This document shows, piece by piece, positions 9,175-17,926 of a stretch of DNA of 64,000 nt (positions are counted from its first letter, which is position 1; the number at the start of each line of letters is the position of its first letter). The stretch comes from Closterium sp. NIES-65 (lineage: Eukaryota; Streptophyta; Zygnematophyceae; Desmidiales; Closteriaceae): positions 1 to 64,000 of the forward strand of contig CANXME010002072.1 of the NCBI GenBank assembly GCA_948144175.1. The letters are read 5' to 3'. Below the pieces are notes generated by a model. It was not told the DNA's origin and searched no databases. It saw only the letters and a program-made list of their open reading frames with translations. Made by a program: the position numbers and the translations under genes.

Positions 9175-9628
9175 GGTGAGGGTGGTGGGATGAGGGGTAT
9201 GGGTGGAAGGAGAAGGGGTGTGACGATTTGGGGTTTTATCTGCTTTGTTGTGAGTCAGTCGGAGTGAGAGCGTGTCTGGGTGCATGCGTACCGGTATGTG
9301 TGCATGTACATATAAAGATGTGTATACCGTACAATGTGTGCATTTAATGTGTGTGTAAAGATGTATATACCGTGCAATCGTGTTATTGTTAAACCATGTG
9401 CTCCTTGTGGTGTGTCTTGTGAATCACTTGGTTGGCATGGCAGACTGACGAAGAGGCTCAAGAGATCATGGACAGTGCAATGATTGCAACATGGACTGGC
9501 ATTGCAGCATGATGCAGCCAACTGGAGTAAAACAATTGTAACTTCGTTAATTAACCCATGAGCACATGCTCTATCAGGCTCTTTTCCAGTCATTATTTAA
9601 GGGAAGCAACTTGTTCCCTTTTCTCATA
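9175..9628. other. Non-coding, AT-richer spacer
   Basis: No convincing gene is present. A short imperfect duplication surrounds TGTATACCGT (about 9320-9375), where TGTGTGCATTTAATG separates two AAAGATGT blocks. Composition is clearly less GC-rich than the gene to the left. Confidence 0.5.
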
Positions 9629-10076
9629 CCGTCAGCCCCCGGATAGAAGCGCCCCTGGGGTTATAAAAAAACACTGTTTTTTAGGGGGTGGGCTTATAAT
9701 TGAGGATTTTTATAAGCGCCGGGGCTTATAAAATGACATATATGAAATCTAGTTTTTTTACACCAAAGTGTTCATCTCGTCCTTGCGATTTGAATCGAAT
9801 CGATATTCTAGGGGGCTGGAATGTGAATCTCGCGTAAATTGGCATTGAGTCGCGCGATGGTGAAGGGATTCGAATTTCTGAATGTTGGGATGCAAAAATT
9901 GTGTTTCGTTACAGCGTTTCCAGTAAAATATAAAAAAATAATTCAGAGGGTGGCGCTTATAATCCGTAAGCCTTTAGGGGGTGCGCTTATAATCGAGGAC
10001 CGGATATAAGCGCCCTCATCCTTTTATAAGCGCCGGCGCTTATCCGAGGCCTGCGCTTCTATCCGGGGGCTTACGG
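9629..10076. mobile_element. Tc1/mariner-type MITE, 448 bp, TA target site
   Basis: The ends are inverted repeats: 5' CCGTCAGCCCCCGGATAGAA and, at the 3' end read on the other strand, CCGTAAGCCCCCGGATAGAA, then GCGC on both. That is one mismatch over the first 24 bases. Both ends are flanked by TA, the target site of Tc1/mariner elements. The interior has no coding capacity. It carries several copies of GCGCTTATAATC and the inverse ATAAGCGCC, so the subterminal regions also pair with each other. I infer a non-autonomous element moved by a mariner-type transposase in trans. Confidence 0.8.
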
Positions 10077-10212
10077 TATGCATGATGTGCTATGCTTTTC
10101 AGTCTAATTTGCTGTACTGGGTGGGACTGTATGGTAAATGTGATTGCGTGTGGAAACAACGTCATGAGATAATTTTATGACCATTAGTATTTTCGCTGAC
10201 CTTGTTGAGTGA

Positions 10213-10554
10213 TGTAAGGAAAATTCCTTTTCCTTACTTCGCGTCCCCGCTCAGCCTGTACACCACTGTAGCACCACAGTCAGCACCGTTACCACTCGCA
10301 ACCCTCGCATCGACAATCCTTCCGCCACCCTTCACACCTCACACCCCAACCTCACAGCTCGGCGGGTAACCCGCCCTCTGGGCCTCCGCTTCGACATTTC
10401 CCCAAGCCTCAGTCCCAGGCCATCGCGCGACAACCACAGTCCATTACCGTTACCACTGTAGTTTCGCTATATATTCTTCGCTCATGCCTTCGCTCATTGT
10501 ACTCTTGCTTCGATAGTGCAATTCTCGCTCGATCACTCAATTGTACTCGTAACA
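10213..10554 (+). repeat. 5' LTR of the chromovirus
   Basis: It is a 342-bp TG...CA repeat, matched by 25137-25490. A TATA-like CTATATATT lies at about 10466-10474. It has one CTCATGCCTTCG unit fewer than the 3' LTR, which accounts for the 12-bp length difference, plus a modest number of substitutions. Confidence 0.95.
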
Positions 10555-10555
10555 C

Positions 10556-10570
10556 TTCGTATTCAGAGCC
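10556..10570 (+). promoter_or_regulatory. Primer-binding site (initiator-Met tRNA type)
   Basis: TTCGTATTCAGAGCC starts two bases after the 5' LTR. It resembles the TGGTATCAGAGCC site of elements primed by initiator Met tRNA but has mismatches near its start, which fits an aged copy. Confidence 0.6.
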
Positions 10571-10738
10571 TACGATCTCTTCTCGGACCGCACCCACACC
10601 TTCGCTTCCCCACTATCTCAATTTTTGGGGGGGGGGTAGACGTCTCTCAGCGACACAGCACCGCCGCTCGTAGTGCTCTCTCGTAAGCACGCACGGCCAC
10701 GACAGAGGCTCTCGCTGAGCTTGCCCGACACCCCCGCC

Positions 10739-11184
10739 ATGGCCGAATTTACTCTCGCGACACTGACGCAGGAGCAACTCGACCGTCTCGTGCGCCAAGT
10801 TGAAGAATCGGCGCTCGAAATTGCGACGCTCACGGCGGAACGTGACTCCGCCTGTCAGCAATCCACGGTGAATACACCTGCAAATGCACCTGCACAATCG
10901 GAGGAGCCGATCATAATTTCATCAGACACACCTACACAGAACGACAGCGTGGGACAGCGCTCAGGCGCAGCCAGTGATGGCGCCGCCCAACAGATGCCGG
11001 GCATGGGGAGAAACAGGGTCGCGCCAAGCCCACGGGAGCCTCGTGAAGCCTGTCGGCACGTGGAGTTCGCGGCGACAATTGGCGACCAGGCCATCATGGC
11101 ACCAATGCCACTCAAGCCGCAGCGCCCGCCCTGTTTCGACCCAAGCCAACGTGGAGGTCCGACGGTTCAATCGTGGGTCTTCAC
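10739..11184 (+). pseudogene. gag: Chromovirus gag, N-terminal part
   Basis: The frame starts MAEFTLATLTQEQLDRLVRQ and has an N-terminal coiled-coil-like helix, a Ser/Thr/Gln-rich linker and the start of the capsid region (PPCFDPSQRGGPTVQSWVF). Gag packages the element's RNA into cytoplasmic particles. The ATG at 10739 was chosen over 10673 because the intervening residues are basic and uninformative. The frame is cut by NA-1 and resumes in the same phase at 12950. Confidence 0.8.
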
Positions 11185-11391
11185 TGTCAGATTATAATGC
11201 ATGTCTAGTTTGTAGTGGGGTACTCAAAAGTGAGTATAACCCTTTTATGGCTTACTACTTGTATCCCCCTCCTTTCTAGTTTCAACATTCTCCTTCCACA
11301 ATTCTCTCGACATTTCACTTACACCCTAAAACTCGAACTCACTCCTAAGCTACTATGGCTCCTAAGCCAAATTCTCGCTAGTTTATCAACA
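11185..11391 (+). repeat. NA-1 5' LTR
   Basis: It is 207 bp, TG...CA, and nearly identical to 12738-12944 with only a handful of differences visible (for example TTTATGG/TTTAGGG and CTCGACA/CTCCACA). This suggests a fairly recent insertion. Confidence 0.92.
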
Positions 11392-11839
11392 TGCTATCAG
11401 AGCTTAAAGCTCTTGGCCTGTGGGCCCACTTGCTTCCGCTGCCCTACTGTGTGTCGCGCGCCCCGTGGCGCGCGACATTCTATTTTTCTTCCCGCCACGC
11501 GCTCGGAACGCGTGGCGGTTTTCTGCCCGCCGTGCGCCCCGAGGCGCGCGGCGGGTTCCTACCTCGTCGCGGCGTCTTGGGGGCCCGCGCACTGGCCCCG
11601 ACCGTCGCCTCGTCGTGGCGTTTTGGGGGCCCGCACGCAGGCCCCTCCCGTCGCCTCGTCGCGGCACTTTCGGGGCCCGCGAGCCGGCCCCTCCCGTTGC
11701 CTCGTCACGGCGCCTTAGGGGCCTGCGCGCGGTCCCCTTTGCTCGCCCGTCGAGGCACTTTTGGGGGCCTGCGCGGCTCCCTAGCACGTCGCCCGTCAGG
11801 GCACCCTGGGGGCCGCGCCCTTCCCCTCCCCTCCCTCCT

Positions 11840-12160
11840 AATTTCCACTGCAGCAGCAGCCCCTGGAGCAGCCGCCCCAGCAGCAGCAGCACCTGGAGCA
11901 GCCGCCCCAGCAGCAGCACCCCCCTGGAGCAGCCGCTCCAGCAGCAGCAGCCCCTGGAGCAGCCGCCCCAGTAGCAGCAGCCCCTGTAGCAGCCGCCCCA
12001 GCAGCAGCAGCAGCCTCTGGAGCAGCCGCCCCAGCAGCAGCAGCCCCTGGAGCAGCTGCCCCAGCAGCAGCAGCAGCCCCTGGAGCAGCCGCCCCAGCAG
12101 CTGCAGCCCCTGGAGCAGCCGCCCCAGCAGCAGCCACCCCTGGCCCCTGCAACAGCCGCT
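11840..12160 (+). repeat. CCCCTGGAGCAGCCGCCCCAGCAG-type array in NA-1
   Basis: Imperfect tandem units of about 24-36 bp combine CCCCTGGAGCAGCCGCC and CAGCAG runs. They give Gln/Pro/Leu, Ala/Pro or Ser-rich frames. The varying frames and lack of conserved ends argue that it is not a protein-coding gene. Confidence 0.75.
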
Positions 12161-12737
12161 CCTGGACCCGGTGCAGCCGTGGGGGGGTGGGTGTGGGGGT
12201 GATGGTTGTGGGGGTGTCGGTTGTGCGTGCCGTCCCCTCCTCCTCCTCCTCCTTCGTCTCCCACTGCTACAGCTATCGCTGAGGGGGGTGGATGTGTGGG
12301 AGTCTGGGGTTTAGGGTTTAAGAGGGTGATGTGGGTGTATGGCTAGGGTTTGATCAGAGGGTGTGTGAGAGGGGCGTTGGGCAGCTGGGGGAGGTTGAGT
12401 GGAGGCAGCAGTCTTGTCGTCAGCAGCACCAGCAGTCCGGAGGCTACAATCTCCGGTAGTCGCCAGTCGCCTGTGGGTCAGTTGCTCGTCTGCCGCTACT
12501 TTTAGCCGCGGAGCCACTTACTCCTGTAGTCCGGGCCTTTGCTTCGGTAGCCACTGAGCCAGCAGCTCGTCCGTGTGTCTGCAGCGTCAGCAGTCGCCTC
12601 CCATCTTCTCTTCCCCACAGTCTCTCCTCCTCCTCACTTGCCCACTGTGATTAGCTCTAGCCTTACTTACCTATTGTGAACTATAGCTCTATGCCTGCAT
12701 GCTGTACTGATTATACCCCACTTTGACTATGGGGGTG

Positions 12738-12944
12738 TGTCAGATTATAATGCATGTCTAGTCTGTAGTGGGGTACTCAAAAGTGAGTATAACCCTTTTA
12801 GGGCTTACTACTTGTATCCCCCTCCTTTCTAGTTTCAACATTCTCCTTCCACAATGCTCTCCACATTTCACTTACACCCTAAAACTCGAACTCACTCCTA
12901 AGCTACTATGGCTCCTAAGCCAAATTCTCGCTAGTTTATCAACA
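12738..12944 (+). repeat. NA-1 3' LTR
   Basis: It is a 207-bp copy of the 5' LTR, directly followed by the duplicated target TTCAC. Gag of the host chromovirus resumes in frame immediately after it. Confidence 0.92.
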
Positions 12945-12949
12945 TTCAC

Positions 12950-13034
12950 GATGAACGTATTTTTCGACGCAAACTACGTCGAGTCAGATGCAGCGAAGAT
13001 CCGATATGCCGTCTCTCTGCTGAGGGGCCCCGCC
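12950..13034 (+). pseudogene. gag: Chromovirus gag, middle fragment
   Basis: The fragment reads MNVFFDANYVESDAAKIRYA and then SLLRGPA, the start of the gag capsid domain where the conserved L-x-G-x-A-x-x-W-W pattern begins. It is bounded by NA-1 on the left and by the 162-bp MITE on the right. The Trp-Trp pair lies just beyond the MITE in the same phase. Confidence 0.8.
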
Positions 13035-13196
13035 CAGAGCTTTTGCTAGGATCTGAGGGCGTCTGATTCTGTCAGACGCGTCCGCCAGGCAAAACAATTG
13101 TTTTGTCTGATCTAGATTGGAAAATCAGATGGATATAAAAAAATGAGTCTGAAAATCAGACCATCAGACCAAAATGGTCTGATAACGAGAGCCCTG
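13035..13196. mobile_element. hAT-type MITE, 162 bp, with 8-bp duplication
   Basis: The insert is flanked by GCCCCGCC on both sides (13027-13034 and 13197-13204), an 8-bp duplication as expected for hAT. Its ends are imperfect inverted repeats (CAGAGCTTTTG and, from the other strand, CAGGGCTCTCG). The interior is AT-richer and full of short palindromes around GTCTGAT/ATCAGAC. Taking out the MITE and one target copy restores a continuous gag frame, which confirms the borders. Confidence 0.85.
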
Positions 13197-13204
13197 GCCC
13201 CGCC

Positions 13205-13813
13205 ATGGACTGGTGGCGAGTCATCGTGACGTCGCCACGCGCCTACGAGCCACCGTCGCAAGAGGAAGGGCCCACGGGTCCAGCTGTCACCTGGAGTTCA
13301 TTCTGCGAAACCGCCCAGTACAGCACATGGGATGTGTGGTGCGCAGGGCTTTGGGCGCGCTTCGAGCCAATCGCGGCTTCTATTTCGGCGCGTCAGAGAC
13401 TGCGTACTTGGCGGCAGCTCGGGTCGGTTCAAGACTACACGAGCGGTTTTCTCGCATTATGCGAGCAAGTTGGCTACATGCACGAAGCGGAGCGGATGGA
13501 CCGTTACGTCGGAGGACTGAAGACAGACATCTCGCACGAGATCATGCTACGCGGGCTCTCGAACTTCAACGAGATTCTCGCGCTCGCCGAGAAAATCGAC
13601 ATTTTGCGCCGTCCGAGACTGGGGTCCTACTATGGATATCGCCCTCGGGGACCGATCGAGCACACCACCGTATATGTCGTTGCGACGAATACAGCTGTCG
13701 CGCCGTTTAAGGGGCAGTGCTTTGCTTGCAATAGGCCGGGCTATCGCAAGAGTGAATGCCCAGAGGAGCTGAGGCGCCGCGGAGCAGAGCAGGGGAGGGA
13801 GTCTCCAAGGTAG
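13205..13813 (+). pseudogene. gag: Chromovirus gag, C-terminal part with zinc knuckle
   Basis: The frame opens MDWWRVIVTSPRAYEPPSQE and covers the rest of the capsid domain (LCEQVGYMHEAERMDRYVGG and KTDISHEIMLRGL). It then reaches a zinc knuckle, CFACNRPGYRKSEC, in which the usual His of C-x2-C-x4-H-x4-C is Tyr. This would weaken zinc binding and suggests decay, although a lineage-specific variant is possible. The frame ends at a TAG, and protease follows in another frame. Confidence 0.85.
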
Positions 13814-13839
13814 GGAAACGCTAGCAGTCAGTAGGAATC

Positions 13840-14553
13840 GTGCCAACTACTGACGAGACTGCCTGCTCGCCCAACCCCACCGACCCTCACCGAGTCTCAG
13901 TACCGATTCATGCTATCGATCGGACTCGGACGAATAGGGAGGGTACAGCGACAGATTGCCCAGTACTGATCCACGGGAAAATACAGGGAGCAGCAGTGAC
14001 GATTTTTATCGACGGAGGAGCAAGTCACAGTTTAGTTAATACCGCAACCGCACGAAAACTGCAACTGACACTTAGCCGTTGTTTACATGAGATAGATGCA
14101 CGCTTAGTTGACGGTACGCCACTGGCCATACGGGAAATGGTGGAGAGAGTCAAAGTCCGCTGCGGGGGAAATTTCGGATTTACACAGGAAATGCTCGCGA
14201 CGACACTAGATGGGCACGACATTTTACTGGGACGTAATTGGCTGCGATGGTATAACCCGCGAATTGATTGGACGATGGGTAGCTGCACTATGCGAAGTAG
14301 CGGTAACTGGGTTGAGCTATCTCGCTGGCAGTCGCCCGAGTCTTCAACGGTACACGTCAACGCCGTCACCATGAAACGGATTGTCGCTGCTGGAACTGAC
14401 GTGTACGCAGTAGACATTGCAGTCGTAGAGGGAGCAGAGCAGCCGAGTGATTTTAAGAAACTGCTGGCAGCGGTACCGCCCGAACTGAAGGAACTATTGA
14501 AACGATACCCCGATATTTTTCCCGACGACTTACCGGAAGGATTGCCACCTTAG
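13840..14553 (+). pseudogene. pol: Chromovirus aspartic protease region
   Basis: The frame contains the retropepsin active-site region as FIDGGASHSLVN (usual Asp-Ser/Thr-Gly-Ala, here Asp-Gly-Gly-Ala), the second hallmark ILLGRNWLRWYNPRIDW, and the N-terminal lead-in to RT (LLKRYPDIFPDDLPEGLPP). It stops there. Further stops occur at about 14569 and 14734 within the RT lead-in. The protease would mature the Gag-Pol polyprotein. Confidence 0.85.
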
Positions 14554-14574
14554 CGAGCACATGACCACTGAATA

Positions 14575-15300
14575 GAATTAGAACCGGGGGCACAGCCAGC
14601 TGTACAGCGCCAGTTCAGACTGACACAACCCGAGCTCGACGAACTGAGGAAGCTGTTAGATTACTTGTTAGAGAAGAGATTCATCCGACCGAGCTCGTCA
14701 CCGTTCGCCGCACCGATACTGTTCACGCCAAAATAAGACGGAGGGTTTCGCATGTGCATCGATTACCGAGCGCTCAACAGGGTAACACTCAAGTCGCGGT
14801 ACCCCATTCCCCGCGCCGACGAACTCATCGACCAACTGCGGACAGCACGGGTTTTTTTGAAAATAGATTTACGGGGAGGTTACCATCAGATTAGGGTCGA
14901 ACCATCGGACTGCGCCAAAACAACTTTCCGGACTAGGTACGGGTCGTTCGAGTACACCGTGATGCCCTTCGGGCTGACCAACGCACCAGCGACATTCCAG
15001 ATGACCATGAACGAAGCGTTTAGGCCACTTTTAGATAAATGTGTGATAGTTTACCTCGATGATATCCTCGTCTACAGTCGCGACAAGCAGCAGCACTTCG
15101 AAGGTCTGGAAGCAATCTTTCAAATTCTATACGAGTATCGCCTACTGACAAAGAGTTCCAAGTGCGAGTTTTTTCAGGACCGCCTTGAGTTTTTGGGGCA
15201 CGTTATTTTGGAGGCTGGGGTCGAAATTGACCCAAAGAAGTTAGACACGGTGAAAGCCTACGGAACTTTTTGGGGTTCGTCAATTACGTGCGTCGCTTCG
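14575..15300 (+). pseudogene. pol: Chromovirus reverse transcriptase
   Basis: Conserved RT blocks are visible: GGFRMCIDYRALNRVTLKSR, FLKIDLRGGYHQIRV, MPFGLTNAPATFQ and the catalytic YLDDILVYS. The Lys before DGGFRMC is a stop (TAA at about 14734). The frame shifts near 15266, inside the connection region, so that FVNYVRRF continues in a different frame. It copies element RNA into DNA in cytoplasmic particles in intact relatives. Confidence 0.9.
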
Positions 15301-15364
15301 TCCCCGACATGGCACGGTTAACAGCGCCACTGACGGACTTGTTACGGAAGGGGGTCGCTTTTAC

Positions 15365-15675
15365 GTGGGGGGAGAAAAGCATGCTGCCTTCTCTGCCCTG
15401 AAAACTGTTCTCTGTTCACCGCCCGTCCTGTGCATCGCCGACCCACACCGCCCATTCGAAGTTGCTACCGACGCAAGCGACATCGCCATCGAAGCCGTAC
15501 TGCTACCGGACATCGGCAATGGCCTACAACCCATCGCATACGAATCACGAAAACTGCATCCGCCCAAGAAAAAAAACCCAATACACGACCGCGAAATGCT
15601 TGCGATAGTGCACGCGTTCAAAGTGTGGCGCTGTTACTTGACCGGCGTAGACGTGACAGTACGGACAGACCATAA
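15365..15675 (+). pseudogene. pol: Chromovirus RNase H, first part
   Basis: The fragment shows the RNase H core ATDASDIAIEAVLLP, the region IAYESRKLHPPKKKNP, and REMLAIVHAFKVWRCYLTG, ending at VRTDH. Copia A is inserted directly after this motif. The KSLQYL motif that normally follows is found at 23538 on the other side of the insert. Confidence 0.9.
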
Positions 15676-15807
15676 TGACGAGAAGTGAGAATGGAATGAA
15701 TGAACTATGAAACAGTTGGGTACAAGTATTAACCCTAATTGGGTTGTACCCCTTATGGGCTACCCCACTACAGCCTACACAAATGTATAAGCTATAATGT
15801 TTTAACA
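15676..15807 (-). repeat. Copia A 3' LTR
   Basis: It is 132 bp and in element orientation starts TGTTAAAACATTATAGC and ends CTTCTCGTCA. It differs from the other LTR at a few sites, including the third base of the terminal TGTYA region (TTTAACA against TTCTGACA on the + strand). Confidence 0.92.
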
Positions 15808-16152
15808 CACCCCCATAGGCAAAGTGGGGGAGAACAAGTGGTCACAAGACCAGTCAAGCAAAGCAGAGCAAATCAAAGCAAGCTCAGGGTGGATCACAAA
15901 GTCACCATACAGTCCAAGCACAAGAGTAAGGCCACAAGGCCAGTTCACATGCAAGGTCATATATATAAAGGTAAAACAAGCAAGGGCATGTATAGAAAGA
16001 AGACAGTACAAACAAGATCAAGAAGTGAGCAAGTGAGGCCAGGTAGGCACAAGACCTAGCACAGTATAGAAGCGCTGATGATCACAAGGCGGAAGGGCCT
16101 TGGTGAAGATATCAGCAGTGTTGGCCTCAGAGGCCACGTAGGTGAGGCGGAG

Positions 16153-17144
16153 CTAACCACGCTGCTGCAGCTCACGAGACAGGAAGTAGCGGAGAGCAAT
16201 GTGCTTCGTTCTGTGCTCCAGTCTGTGCTCCCGACACAAGGCCAACATGGCCTTATTGTCTATGTACAGAACTGGAGGAGAACGAGGCGGCTCTCCTAGG
16301 TCACTCAGCACGTAGGTGAGCCAGCATAGCTCCTGTGCAGCCATGGCCCCTGCGTAGATCTCAACCTCACAGCTGGAGCCGAGAACAGAGGACGAGCGGG
16401 TAGACCGCCACGAAACAGAGCCGGAGCCAAGGCTGAAGGTGTAACCCTGTGACGACCGCTGCGTAGCCTGGTCGTCAGCCCAAGAAGCGTCAGCGTGACC
16501 TGTGAGGACTACTCGACGTTGCCCTCCCAGCACTAGCTCCATGCCCGACGTACTGCACACGTAGCGCAACACCCTCTTCGCTGCAGCCATGTGCTCTGGT
16601 CGGTGTCTCCCAGGAGCAACATAGCGTGCCAAGATGCTAAGAGGGTATGCAAGGTCAGGTCGTGTGCAGGTCATCAGGTACATGAGGCAGCCAACAAGCT
16701 CTGGGTACAGGCCACTCGACTCTACGGACTCATCCGAAGGCAGAGCTGAGAGCGAGTGGCGAGTAGACAAAGGAGTGGCCTGATGTGAGGAGTACGTGAA
16801 GCCGAAGCGCTGAAGGACCTGCTGCACCATGTGTGACTGAGTCAGGATAATGGTGTGCTGTGCTCTGTCCTGGGTGATCTGCAAGCCAAGGTAGCTGCGC
16901 AGTTCACCCAGGTCTGTGCACGTGTGTCTCTTCTGCAGCTCGGACTTCACGTGGGCGAGTCCAGCAGTGTCAGCAGTGGCAAAGACCAGGTCGTCGACGT
17001 ACACGAGGATGTAGAACGGCGGCAAAGAGGTGTCGGTGCGTAGAAACAGCGACGGGTCGGCTGTAGAAGGAGCAAACCCAAGAGCCGCAAGTGTAGTCCT
17101 CAGTGTGTTGTGCCTATTACGGGGCGCCTGGCGCAGACCGTAGA
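16153..17144 (-). pseudogene. pol: Copia A RT end and RNase H
   Basis: Directly after the solo LTR the frame continues YGLRQAPRNRHNTLRTTL, the catalytic LVYVDDLVFATADTAGL, then YLGLQITQDRA and the RNase H segment VVLTGHADASWADDQAT, DNKAMLALCREHRLEHRTKH. A TAG at 16153 replaces a Gln in ELQQRGQ, so the last roughly 40 residues are cut off. The next codons are still recognisable by comparison with Copia B. Confidence 0.88.
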
Positions 17145-17488
17145 TGTGAGGATCTGGGATCGTGCTCAGAAAAGATGATTCGAATTGAATTGAATGATCA
17201 CCTGGGTACAACACGAGGTTATATATAGGCTCGACACAAGGCCCCGTAACCAGGTGTTACGCGAAGGTTCCGCGGGTCGCGAAGCGTCCCGAACAGATCC
17301 TTACCGAATTCGGTAGAAGGCCGGTGCACGCAACCTAGCTCGGTGCTATAACTATAATAAAATATAGGAAAGCACCTAGCCTAGGAAATCAAGCAATTCA
17401 TGCATGCATATAATCATCCCATGCTAGAAATAGCATAATAAAGTAAAGGCAAGCAAGCATAGCTGGCATAAGCCGTCGTACTCTCACA
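17145..17488 (+). mobile_element. Solo LTR inserted in the RT of Copia A
   Basis: A 344-bp TGTGAG...CTCACA sequence interrupts RT between the conserved Tyr-Gly-Leu-Arg-Gln motif and the codons for RRPVY. It is flanked by a 5-bp duplication GTAGA (17140-17144 and 17489-17493). A TATA-like TTATATATAGG at about 17219 suggests + orientation. No internal region remains, so I infer LTR-LTR recombination of a longer element. Its sequence does not match the other LTRs in the window. Confidence 0.88.
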
Positions 17489-17926
17489 GTAGACTGGCCG
17501 CCGGAGGCTCCACTGGGTGCCAAGAGGAAACGACCCAGTGAAGCCAGGAGGGCGGCGCAGCCAGATCTCCTCGTGCAGGCTGCCCTGCAGGAAAGCAGTG
17601 CTGAAGTCAAGAGAGTGGAGCTCGTAGTCGCGCTGAGCGGCTATGTGCAGCAGCACCTGAAGAGTGGTCATCTTTGGAGTGGGAGAGAAGGTCTGAAAGT
17701 AGTCAACTCCCTGCCGCTGACTGAAGCCTCGAGCCACGTAACGCGCCTTGAAGACAGGCGGAAAGCCCGGCGGCCGCTTCACCCAGAAGATCCACATTCC
17801 ACTGACGATGTTCGCCCAAGGTGGGGGAACCTCGTCGACGTAGGTGCCTGTGGACTTCCAGGAAGCCATCTTTGCATCCATGGCCGACTGCCACTGAGAG
17901 GAGTAGGGACCCTCGATCGCCTCAGC
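17489..17926 (-). pseudogene. pol: Copia A reverse transcriptase, N-terminal half
   Basis: The frame reads YSSQWQSAMDAKMASWKSTG, VSGMWIFWVKRPPG, FKARYVARGFSQRQGVDYFQ and STAFLQGSLHEEIWLRRPPG, the typical start of copia RT. It follows a TAG at 17927 that replaces the Tyr codon of the Ser-Tyr-Ala-Glu lead-in, and ends at the solo LTR. Confidence 0.9.

Larger units (their letters stand above)
11185..12944 (+). mobile_element. NA-1, non-autonomous LTR element nested in gag
   Basis: Two 207-bp LTRs (11185-11391 and 12738-12944, TGTCAGATTATAATGC to TTATCAACA) flank a 1.35-kb interior. The 5-bp duplication TTCAC is perfect (11180-11184 and 12945-12949). A Met-type primer site (TGCTATCAGAGC) follows the first LTR, and a polypurine tract (CTATGGGGGTG) precedes the second. 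The interior has no gag or pol. It holds GC-rich imperfect repeats and a CAG/CCCCTGGAG array. LTR ends and PPT match those of the copia elements in this window, so copia enzymes probably moved it. Confidence 0.92.

Noticed and set aside
11391..12314. Plus-strand frame of 307 codons in NA-1
   Set aside because: It starts in the primer-site region and runs through GC-rich repeats. The corresponding NA-2 region does not keep the frame.
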